Assembly (NCBI RefSeq): GCF_938045625.1
Contig: NZ_CALIAV010000043.1
Span: 1 to 19,502 of the forward strand
DNA length: 19,502 nt
Reading direction: 5' to 3'
Source of the DNA: an uncultured Campylobacter sp.
GTDB lineage: Bacteria > Campylobacterota > Campylobacteria > Campylobacterales > Campylobacteraceae
Each line of letters begins with the position of its first letter. Positions within the stretch are counted from its first letter, which is position 1. The notes under the pieces were generated by a model that made no database searches, was not told the DNA's origin, and saw only the letters and a list, made by a program, of their open reading frames with translations. Both the position numbers and the translations under genes were made by a program. Below are positions 6,160 through 12,553 of this stretch, piece after piece.

Positions 6160-7491
6160 TTGCACCCCAGTAGCGCCGACTCGCTTTTTATGATCGCTCT
6201 CGCGTTTTTCTTCGTATTTCTAAACGCTTTTTTCGTCTTATCAGAATTTTCCATCGTCAAAGTCCGTAAGAGCCGCCTAGAGGAGCTTGCAAAGGACAAA
6301 GTGCCAAACGCGAAAACCGCGCTTGATATGTCAAACAATCTCGATACCTACCTCTCCGCCACGCAGCTAGGCATCACGCTAAGCTCGCTGGCTCTGGGCT
6401 GGATCGGCGAACCCGCGGTCGCTAGACTGATCGAGGAGCCGCTAAAAACATACTTTAATCTAAGCGATATCTTAGTCCACACCGTCGCGTTTGCGATCGC
6501 ATTTACGCTGATCACGCTCATGCACGTGGTGCTAGGCGAGCTAGTGCCAAAGTCCGTCGCCATCGCAAAATCCGAAAAAGCAGTCCTAGCCATCGCGCGT
6601 CCATTGCATGTATTTTGGGTGGTTTTCTCGCCGCTTATCAAGACTTTTGATTTTCTAGCCGGCGTTTCGCTTAAAATTTTAGGCATCAAGCCAGCCAAAG
6701 AGAGCGAGCTAGCCCACTCTGAAGAGGAGATAAAAATCATCGTGGGCGAGAGCCTAAAAGGCGGCGTTTTAGATAGCTTTGAGACCGAGATCATCAAAAA
6801 TGCGGTCGATTTCTCCGACACCGTCGCCAAAGAGATCATGACTCCGCGCCGCGATATGGTCTGCATAAACAAACAAAAAAGCTACGAAGAAAATATCAAA
6901 GTGATCTTTGACTCCAAATACACGCGCTATCCCTACATCGACGGCAGCAAGGACGCGATACTAGGCATGATCCATATCAGAGATATCTTGCAAATCGATC
7001 TGGGCAACAAAAAGCGCGAATTTGACAGCATCGTGCGAAAATTTGTCATCGTGCCCGAAAACCTCTCGATATCTAAAATCCTCGTGATGATGAACAAACA
7101 GCAAATCTCAGCCGCTCTAGTCGTGGACGAATACGGCGGCACGGCGGGGCTTCTTACGATGGAAGACATTATGGAAGAAATTTTGGGCGACTTTAACGAC
7201 GAGCACGACGACGCCGACCCGCACTACAAAAAAATCAACGAAAATATCTACGAGTTTCAGGGGCGCTTTGATTTAGAGAGCGTCGAGGAGCTGATGGGGA
7301 TAAGCTTCGCCGACGAGACCGAGGAGCTCACGATCGGCGGATACGTCTTTAATCTCATCGGTCGCTTGCCGGTCGTGGGCGACAAGATCGAGGACGAAAA
7401 CTGCTACTACGAGGTGCGCAAGATGGACGGTGCTAGCATCTCTAGCGTCAAAGTGCGCAGAAAAATCGAAGAAAAAGAGGACGATGACTGA
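6160..7491 (+). CDS. CNNM/CBS-pair/CorC-HlyC membrane protein (hemolysin-family)
   Basis: 443 residues, inner membrane. Residues 1-180 form a CNNM transmembrane domain with the conserved LNAFFVLSEFSIVKVRKSRL (21-40), YLSATQLGITLSSLALGW (64-81) and GELVPKSVA (126-134). Two CBS domains follow: MTPRRDMV to HIRDIL (about 227-277) and FVIVPENLSI to EEILGDF (about 295-345), the latter with VVDEYGGTAGLLTMEDI. Residues 355-437 match the CorC_HlyC domain. Proteins of this architecture (YtfL, YfjD, TlyC, MpfA) are linked to magnesium or cobalt export; the old hemolysin name is historical. The start is TTG at 6160, behind TAAGGA and a perfect promoter; no better ATG lies near the N-terminus of the conserved domain. 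It is monocistronic. Confidence 0.92.
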   Translation: MHPSSADSLFMIALAFFFVFLNAFFVLSEFSIVKVRKSRLEELAKDKVPNAKTALDMSNNLDTYLSATQLGITLSSLALGWIGEPAVARLIEEPLKTYFNLSDILVHTVAFAIAFTLITLMHVVLGELVPKSVAIAKSEKAVLAIARPLHVFWVVFSPLIKTFDFLAGVSLKILGIKPAKESELAHSEEEIKIIVGESLKGGVLDSFETEIIKNAVDFSDTVAKEIMTPRRDMVCINKQKSYEENIKVIFDSKYTRYPYIDGSKDAILGMIHIRDILQIDLGNKKREFDSIVRKFVIVPENLSISKILVMMNKQQISAALVVDEYGGTAGLLTMEDIMEEILGDFNDEHDDADPHYKKINENIYEFQGRFDLESVEELMGISFADETEELTIGGYVFNLIGRLPVVGDKIEDENCYYEVRKMDGASISSVKVRRKIEEKEDDD

Positions 7492-7896
7492 GTAAATTTG
7501 AGAGCGGATTTGGCTCGTGAAAATTTGAGTCGCGAAAACAGCTTCTCAAATTTAAACCGATCTAAATTTGAAAGGCTCCGCTTCGTTCGTAAATCAGCTC
7601 AAATTTAAGCCGTTGCGTCAAATTTGAGTTTTACGGCACTTGCTCTAAATTTATCGCCGTTTTGCCGAGTCTTGCGGGGCTACCGTTAAATTTCATAGCC
7701 GGCTTTAGTTAAGCTAAATTTTCAAATTTACGCGAAGCATAAATTTAAGCCGATTTTTCTCTTAGACTTTCTCAAAATCAACAAATTTAATCTAACTTTT
7801 TAGCTTATTTTGATAAACTTCGCGAAATTTAATAAGAGATAAAAATTAAATTTTATATTTTGAAATTTATAAAATAAATTTAACACAGGAGGACAG
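7492..7896. other. AAATTT-saturated spacer upstream of the fumarase genes
   Basis: About 405 bases, no gene. I count 12 AAATTT words between 7492 and 7790. A perfect 9-base inverted repeat, TCAAATTTA (7546-7554) with TAAATTTGA (7563-7571), has an 8-base loop; AAATTTGAG (7521-7529) could alternatively pair with CTCAAATTT (7545-7553). The last 100 bases are AT-rich and should contain the fumarase promoter, possibly TATAAA near 7868, but I cannot fix it. Confidence 0.65.
7546..7571. repeat. Perfect 9-base AAATTT inverted repeat (hairpin)
   Basis: TCAAATTTA and TAAATTTGA separated by 8 bases, 55 bases after the CorC-type stop codon. It is AT-rich and lacks a T-run, so a terminator role is unproven. 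Confidence 0.5.
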
Positions 7897-8742
7897 ATGA
7901 GAGTAGTTCAAGCGGAATTAATCTCCAAAACCGTCAGCGAGCTTTGCAAAGAGGCCTGTTACGTCGTGACGCCCGATATGAGAGCGGCTTTTGAAAAAGC
8001 TAGAGAAAACGAGAGTTCGCCGATAGGAAAAGACATCCTAGGCAAGGTACTCCAAAACGCCGATCTAGCGCAGAAGCGCGTCGCGCCGATCTGCCAAGAC
8101 ACGGGTATGGCGGTTGTATTCGTCGATATCGGTCAAGACGTGCATATCGAGGGCGGATTTTTAGAAGACGCGATAAACGAGGGCGTAAAAGACGGCTACG
8201 TGAGCGGCTACCTACGCAAATCGGTCGTAAACGACCCGATCTTTGAGCGTAAAAACACGACCAATAACACCCCTGCCGTCATAAACGTAAGAATAGTAAG
8301 AGGCGACAAAATCCATATAAAAGTGGCTCCAAAGGGCTTTGGCAGCGAGAACAAATCGGCTCTAAAGATGCTAGTGCCCGCAGACGGCCTAGAGGGCGTG
8401 AAAAAGGTATTTTTAGACACAGTTAAGCTAGCTGGTCCAAACGCTTGCCCTCCGATGGTGATCGGCGTAGGCATAGGCGGCACGATGGATAAGGCCGCGC
8501 TAATGGCAAAATACGCAGCCGCTCGCGCCGCAGACAGCAAAAACCCCGATCCTAGATACGCCAAACTAGAAGAGGAGCTACTAGAGCTCGCCTGCAAAAC
8601 GGGCGTCGGACCGCAAGGACTAGGCGGCGACACGACCGCGGTAAAAGTAAATATCGAGTGGTATCCGACCCACATCGCGGGTCTACCGGTCGCTATCAAC
8701 ATCAACTGCCACGCCGCTCGCCACGCCGAAGCTGAAATTTAA
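7897..8742 (+). CDS. Class I fumarate hydratase (or tartrate dehydratase), alpha subunit
   Basis: 281 residues. This is the N-terminal catalytic half of the [4Fe-4S] hydro-lyases that convert fumarate to L-malate; two-subunit members also include L(+)-tartrate dehydratase, which sequence cannot exclude. Cluster ligands are C66 (APICQDTGM), C184 (NACPPMV) and C271 (NINCHAARH). Other conserved blocks are KNTTNNTPAVIN (119-130), APKGFGSENKS (144-154), GVGIGGTMDKA (190-200) and TGVGPQGLGGDTT (235-247). The start is an ATG at 7897 with an excellent AGGAGG just upstream. The beta subunit gene follows after 9 bases, with its ribosome site in the gap. A fumarase role in the TCA cycle or fumarate respiration is the likelier reading for a Campylobacter. 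The cluster makes it oxygen-sensitive. Confidence 0.92.
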   Translation: MRVVQAELISKTVSELCKEACYVVTPDMRAAFEKARENESSPIGKDILGKVLQNADLAQKRVAPICQDTGMAVVFVDIGQDVHIEGGFLEDAINEGVKDGYVSGYLRKSVVNDPIFERKNTTNNTPAVINVRIVRGDKIHIKVAPKGFGSENKSALKMLVPADGLEGVKKVFLDTVKLAGPNACPPMVIGVGIGGTMDKAALMAKYAAARAADSKNPDPRYAKLEEELLELACKTGVGPQGLGGDTTAVKVNIEWYPTHIAGLPVAININCHAARHAEAEI

Positions 8743-8751
8743 GGAGAAAAG

Positions 8752-9312
8752 ATGTCAGAAGTAAAAAAGATAACCGCGCCGTTTGATAAAGATGTCGTAA
8801 AAAGCCTAAAAGCGGGCGACAACGTGCTAATAAGCGGCACCATCATCGCAGCTCGCGACGCCGCGCACAAGGCGCTAACCGAGACTTTGGCTCGCGGCGA
8901 GGCCTTGCCCGTAAATTTAGCCGGCGAGACGATCTACTACCTAGGACCAAGCCCCGCAAAACCTGGCGACGTCATAGGTGCTGCGGGACCGACTACTAGC
9001 GGACGCATGGACAAATACACTCCGACGATGATAAACGAAGTGGGCATCAACGGCATGATCGGCAAGGGCTACCGCTCTGAAGCCGTCGTCGAAGCGATGA
9101 AAAAATCAGGCTGCGTCTATATGGTTGCCATCGGCGGTGCGGGCGCGCTGATTAGCCAAAGTATCAAAAAGTACGAAGTGCTAGCCTATCCAGAGCTTGG
9201 ACCAGAGGCGATCGCGAGGCTCACGGTCGAGGATTTCCCTGCTATCGTAGCGATAGATAGCGAGGGCAATAACTTCTATGAAGCAGGGCAAGCTCCGTAT
9301 AAAAAAATATAA
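8752..9312 (+). CDS. Class I fumarate hydratase (or tartrate dehydratase), beta subunit
   Basis: 186 residues, matching the C-terminal half of single-chain class I fumarases. Conserved segments are GDNVLISGTIIAARDAAHK (22-40), YYLGPSPAKPG (62-72), IGAAGPTTSGRMD (75-87) followed by KYTP, GMIGKGY (101-107) and YMVAIGGAGAL (about 119-129). This subunit supplies substrate-binding residues and swivels onto the cluster-bearing alpha subunit. The start is an ATG at 8752 behind GGAGAAAAG, 9 bases after the alpha stop, so the two are co-transcribed and likely made in equal amounts. A hairpin with a 6-base GC stem (9320-9345) lies just after the stop. Confidence 0.92.
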   Translation: MSEVKKITAPFDKDVVKSLKAGDNVLISGTIIAARDAAHKALTETLARGEALPVNLAGETIYYLGPSPAKPGDVIGAAGPTTSGRMDKYTPTMINEVGINGMIGKGYRSEAVVEAMKKSGCVYMVAIGGAGALISQSIKKYEVLAYPELGPEAIARLTVEDFPAIVAIDSEGNNFYEAGQAPYKKI

Positions 9313-9319
9313 ATTTCTA

Positions 9320-9345
9320 GGCGCGGGTTATCGCTAGCTCGCGCC
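9320..9345. terminator. GC hairpin between convergent fumarase and DUF3828-like genes
   Basis: GGCGCG (9320-9325) pairs with CGCGCC (9340-9345) across a 14-base loop, 8 bases after the fumarase stop. There is no T-run, so termination strength is uncertain. Confidence 0.4.
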
Positions 9346-9436
9346 CTGATCTAAGCACCGCTTTTAGTTTGCGCGCTATTTGCGAAAGCGGGCAAATTTG
9401 AAACCAAACGGCGCGTTAAACTCTCAAATTTTATGC

Positions 9437-9952
9437 TTAGTCTTTAAAAATTTTGTCGTAATTGCTCGGATACGCCGCTCTTAGAGATTTCTTAATCTTA
9501 GCCTTTAACGAACCACCGTCGCTAAGCTTTACGTCGTCGATTAGGCAATCTTTATCGCAAATTAGGCGCAAAGTTATATCCCGTTTTTCGCCAAATAGCT
9601 CAAATTTCACTTGCACTTCGTTCTCTGAGACCGCTTTTGCGCTAAAGTTTTTTAGCTCGTCAATCTCGTGCGAGCCTATAAAAGGATCGGCATCTAGATC
9701 GGACGATACGTGCTCTATGCCGCTTAGACGTCCCAGCGCAGAGCCGAACTGATCATAAATCAGCCCGTCAAGCTCGGGAGTCAGCCACTCCGAGGTGATA
9801 GGCTGTATTTCGCCGTCGCCGTAGCTTGTTTGGTAAAATTCTTTTACCGTTTTTTCCATTAGCGCGGCTTTCGTCGTTTGTGCGCTTAGGTTTGCGCCAC
9901 CAAGACCGCAAAAAACTACAGCCAAAAGGCAAAATTTAGACACATTTTTCAT
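9437..9952 (-). CDS. Secreted small protein, DUF3828-like
   Basis: 171 residues. Residues 1-25 are a signal peptide (KNVSKFCLLAVVFCGLGGANLSAQ), so it is periplasmic. The mature part has the layout of DUF3828 proteins: VKEFYQTSYGDG (36-47), then EWLTPELDGLI, LDADPFIGSHEID (106-118) and a beta-rich tail (VQVKFELFGEKRDITLRLICDKD) ending in YPSNYDKIF. The two late cysteines, in LICDKDCLI, could form a disulfide. The family has no well-defined function; some members resemble immunity or lipoprotein-like NTF2-fold proteins. The start is an ATG at 9952 behind AAAGGAAAG, with extended -10 TGC-TAAAAT at 9990-9982. The family assignment is from memory of the LDADPF pattern and is moderate. Confidence 0.75.
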   Translation of the reverse strand: MKNVSKFCLLAVVFCGLGGANLSAQTTKAALMEKTVKEFYQTSYGDGEIQPITSEWLTPELDGLIYDQFGSALGRLSGIEHVSSDLDADPFIGSHEIDELKNFSAKAVSENEVQVKFELFGEKRDITLRLICDKDCLIDDVKLSDGGSLKAKIKKSLRAAYPSNYDKIFKD

Positions 9953-9981
9953 GGCTTTCCTTTAAATTTAGGTGTTTGGTG

Positions 9982-9990
9982 ATTTTAGCA
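9982..9990 (-). promoter_or_regulatory. Extended -10 promoter of the DUF3828-like gene
   Basis: On the minus strand it reads TGC-TAAAAT, with a leader of about 25 bases. Confidence 0.5.
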
Positions 9991-10155
9991 CTATTTGGGT
10001 TAAAATTCGGGAAGTTTAAGATATGAAAGTAACGGCGGTCTGCTTTGGCGCATTTGTTGGTTAAATTTAAGCAAAGCAGCGTTGATAAAATTTAGAGTTC
10101 AAATTTGACGTCAAGCTAAAATCGGGCTAAATTTAACACCAAATTTGCGTTAGCC

Positions 10156-10182
10156 GAGCCGTCAAATTTACTCGGACGGCTC
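10156..10182 (-). terminator. Hairpin after the TRAP solute-binding protein gene
   Basis: GAGCCGTC (10156-10163) and GACGGCTC (10175-10182) form a perfect 8-base stem around an 11-base loop that contains AAATTT. It begins 18 bases beyond the stop in the leftward direction. There is no uninterrupted T-run, but its position suits a terminator. Confidence 0.5.
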
Positions 10183-10200
10183 ATTAAATTTAGCAGAAAA

Positions 10201-11253
10201 TCACTCCGTGGTGCTGTTTATGTAGCTGTTTTCGGAGATCTGCGTCCAGACTCTAGCCTTTTTCATAAAGGCTTTTTGCGAGTCTAGGATCTCTTTAAAC
10301 GTCGCGTCCTTTGCCGAAAGTTCGTCTAGGATCTCGTCCGTAGCCTTGCGCAGCGCGGCGATGATTTCCGGCGGAAACGAAGCGATTTTCACGTCCGGAT
10401 GTTCGCTTTTGATTTTATCAAGCACTAGCGAGTTTTGATAGACCGCCGACTCGTAAACATCGGCTGCTACGGCCTTTGTCGCGGTTTCTACTATAGCTTG
10501 GAGGTCAGCCGGTAGCTTGTCCCAGAGCTTTTTGTTGATGTAAAATTCATTTTCGCTTGCGGGCTCCTGCCAGCCGGTGTAGTAAAATTTAGCCACCTTT
10601 TGAAAGCCGAAATTTATATCGATCGCTGGGCACACCCACTCGACGGCGTCGATCGTGTTCATCTCCATCGCCATGTATAGCTCGCCGATCGGGATCGTGT
10701 TTATATTGACTCCCAGTTTTGCCATTATCTCGCCGCCAAGCCCGGTCATGCGCAGTTTTAGCCCCTTTAGATCGTCCGTGCTCTTGATCTCTTTTTTAAA
10801 CCAGCCGCCCATTTGCATGCCAAAATTTCCGCCGTGAAAGGTCACGATGCCGTACTCGTTAAAGACCTTTTGCGCGAGCTCCTTGCCGCCGCCGTGCGCG
10901 TACCATGCGTCCTGCTCGGCCTTGTTCATGCCAAAGGGCACCGTCGTAAAGAGCATGAGTTTAGCGTCCTTGCCCTTATAGAAGTAGCTCGCGGTGAAAG
11001 CTGCGTCGTATTGGGCGCTTTTGACCATATCAAGCAGCGCAAACGCCGCCTTGTGCTTGGATGGATAGTCGACGCGAACCTCGATACGGCCGTCGCTCAT
11101 CTTTTCCACGAGCTCTTTAAATTTCTTCGGAGCGTCGCCTAGCACGGGTACGTTGCTCTCGTAGGTGGAGGCGAGCTTGATTTTGTATTTTTCCGCTGCC
11201 TGCGCGCTAAACACCATCGCCGCGCACAAAGCCAGCGCTGAAAATAGTTTCAT
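10201..11253 (-). CDS. TRAP transporter solute-binding protein, DctP/TakP-like
   Basis: 350 residues. Residues 1-19 are a signal peptide (KLFSALALCAAMVFSAQA), giving a periplasmic receptor. It binds an organic acid and hands it to a DctQ/DctM membrane pair driven by a sodium gradient. Family marks are IKLASTYESNVP (25-36), LKGLKLRMTGLGGEIMAKLG (162-181) with the ligand-binding arginine at R168, and IDAVEWVCPAIDINFGFQ (201-218) followed by KFYYTGWQEP (222-231). The last block is typical of the TakP/alpha-keto-acid group rather than the DctP dicarboxylate group. No dctQ or dctM gene is adjacent: a 248-base gap with a hairpin lies downstream and a 724-base spacer upstream, so its partners must be elsewhere. 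The start is an ATG at 11253 behind AAGGAG, with TATAAT at 11288-11283. Confidence 0.9.
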   Translation of the reverse strand: MKLFSALALCAAMVFSAQAAEKYKIKLASTYESNVPVLGDAPKKFKELVEKMSDGRIEVRVDYPSKHKAAFALLDMVKSAQYDAAFTASYFYKGKDAKLMLFTTVPFGMNKAEQDAWYAHGGGKELAQKVFNEYGIVTFHGGNFGMQMGGWFKKEIKSTDDLKGLKLRMTGLGGEIMAKLGVNINTIPIGELYMAMEMNTIDAVEWVCPAIDINFGFQKVAKFYYTGWQEPASENEFYINKKLWDKLPADLQAIVETATKAVAADVYESAVYQNSLVLDKIKSEHPDVKIASFPPEIIAALRKATDEILDELSAKDATFKEILDSQKAFMKKARVWTQISENSYINSTTE

Positions 11254-11977
11254 TTTTTCTCCTTTTGGTTTTAAATTTACCGATTATAGAGTTTTGAATT
11301 ATATTTTTTGATTAATTTTAAAATTTAAGCTATAAAAATTTATGGCAAATGAGTAAAAACGTAAATAAATTTCTAAAATGTTACGAAAATTAAATTATGC
11401 CGTTTGCGGATAAATTTGACGATTGTCGTCGCCGGATCGGCGGCATTTGAGCGATACGACTCGGCGAATTTTGTTTGAGTGGGCAGCGGAAGTCGACACG
11501 TAGATACGGCTCTAAACTACTTTACTCGACGCATCAAAATCTAGCGGGCCAAATTTACTCGTGTTTTTTGAGGTACATTGCGACGATTTTATGGGTTGTA
11601 AATGCTAAATTTAAGGTGCGTATGTAAAGATAAATTGGCAGGCTTTTGTAGCAAATCGACTTGGTCTTTTGAATCGCATTTGAGGCGTCACCGAGTAAAT
11701 TTAAGTAGCAAATTGGCAAGACGACTTTTCGATAAATTTACAATGCAAATTTGTGAAATTTGAGCTCTAAAGCGTGCGCTTGAAGTTCGAATTTAATTAG
11801 CCGAGTGCAAAAAACGGCGAGCGAGTAGGTAAATTTTAGGAAGAGCTGGAAACGTCGTTGGCGTATAGTGTTTCGGCTAGCGTATTTTGCGTGCGGTTGC
11901 CGTTAGCTCCGATTCGTGTTTGCTAGCCTCTTGGCAAAAATATACGACAAAAACGACTTGATTAGATATAAGCAAGC
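11254..11977. other. Long gene-free spacer, 724 bases
   Basis: No frame on either strand looks like a gene. The first 150 bases are AT-rich and hold the promoter of the TRAP receptor. The remainder has mixed composition with 12 AAATTT words over the full spacer, frequent stops in all frames and no ribosome site followed by a long frame. It could be a decayed gene or could hide a small RNA; I see no strong hairpin with a T-run. Confidence 0.6.
11283..11288 (-). promoter_or_regulatory. -10 promoter element of the TRAP receptor gene
   Basis: A perfect TATAAT on the minus strand, with a leader of about 22 bases leading to AAGGAG and the ATG at 11253. Confidence 0.6.
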
Positions 11978-12424
11978 TTAAATTTCCGTTTGGATATCAG
12001 GCGTATTTTCGATCTCTTTGTCGCAAATCTCGCAAAAGCGCGTCAGCAATAAAAATAGCTTCTCGGTGTTTTTTTCGCCGAGCCTAGCAAATACTCGCTC
12101 GCCCAGCTCATCGCTAGCGCGCACTATAGGGTCTGCCACTTCGTGCCCTTTTTGCGTGAGACTCATCGCGCGCTCCCTTTTATCCGTGCTTTGCACGCCT
12201 ATCTGCACTAGCCCTTTTTGTCGAAAATCCTTGCAGACGTTAAAGACCGTTTGCTTGGGTATGAACCGCTCTTGGCCGATCTTTTTTTGCGTCGAACGGC
12301 CGTCTTTTGCGAGTGTATAAAGCACTGCAAATTCGCTGTAGCTAAGCCCAGTTTTAGCAATCAGCATGTCTATGCGTTTGTCGATATCGCCGATTTTTTT
12401 GCCCAGCTCGTCGAAGTTGTACAT
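11978..12424 (-). CDS. MarR-family transcriptional regulator
   Basis: 148 residues. The winged-helix domain spans about 25-95: LSYSEFAVLYTLAKDG (27-42), the helix-turn-helix QKKIGQERFIPKQTVFNVCKD (46-66), and the wing in VQIGVQSTDKRERAMSLTQKGHE with the conserved DKRxRxxxLTxKG pattern. The flanking helices (1-24 and 100-140) are the dimer interface. MarR proteins repress divergent efflux genes and release DNA when they bind a phenolic or drug ligand or when a cysteine is oxidised; C64, C131 and C134 are present. It is divergent from the RND adaptor, and its own -10 overlaps a 19-base palindrome (12453-12471), so it probably represses itself and the pump. The start is an ATG at 12424 behind GGGAG. 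Confidence 0.92.
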   Translation of the reverse strand: MYNFDELGKKIGDIDKRIDMLIAKTGLSYSEFAVLYTLAKDGRSTQKKIGQERFIPKQTVFNVCKDFRQKGLVQIGVQSTDKRERAMSLTQKGHEVADPIVRASDELGERVFARLGEKNTEKLFLLLTRFCEICDKEIENTPDIQTEI

Positions 12425-12451
12425 TATTTCTCCCTTTTTTATTTTGGGTGA

Positions 12452-12480
12452 ATTTTAGTAAAATCCTAAAATATTTTCAA
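12452..12480 (-). promoter_or_regulatory. Promoter of the marR-type gene
   Basis: On the minus strand TTGAAA (12480-12475), a 17-base spacer and TAAAAT (12457-12452). The palindrome at 12453-12471 overlaps the -10 and most of the spacer. Confidence 0.55.
12453..12471. promoter_or_regulatory. Operator-like palindrome 1 (marR side)
   Basis: TTTTAG (12453-12458) and CTAAAA (12466-12471) are perfect inverted arms around a 7-base centre. The size and position suit a MarR dimer site that blocks the marR promoter. Confidence 0.5.
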
Positions 12481-12490
12481 GGTTTTTGGA

Positions 12491-12520
12491 TTGACTTTTA
12501 GTCCTAAATTTTGCTAATAT
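12491..12520 (+). promoter_or_regulatory. Promoter of the RND efflux operon
   Basis: TTGACT (-35, 12491-12496), an 18-base spacer and TAATAT (-10, 12515-12520) preceded by TGC. This is the only promoter in the window with both a clear -35 and an extended -10, so it should be strong when not repressed. Transcription would begin near 12527. Confidence 0.65.
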
Positions 12521-12538
12521 AGTAAATTTTAAGACTAA
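12496..12538. promoter_or_regulatory. Operator-like sites 2 and 3 over the efflux promoter
   Basis: Site 2, TTTTAG-TC-CTAAA (12496-12508), lies in the -35/-10 spacer. Site 3 (12527-12538) reads TTTTAAGACTAA and shares AGTCTTAAAAT on the minus strand with AGTCCTAAATT of site 2, forming an imperfect dyad that flanks the -10. Site 1 contains the related AATCCTAAAAT. The sharing of a TCYTAAA core by all three suggests one DNA-binding protein, most simply the divergent MarR. Confidence 0.45.
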
Positions 12539-12553
12539 TATCAAAGGAAATTT

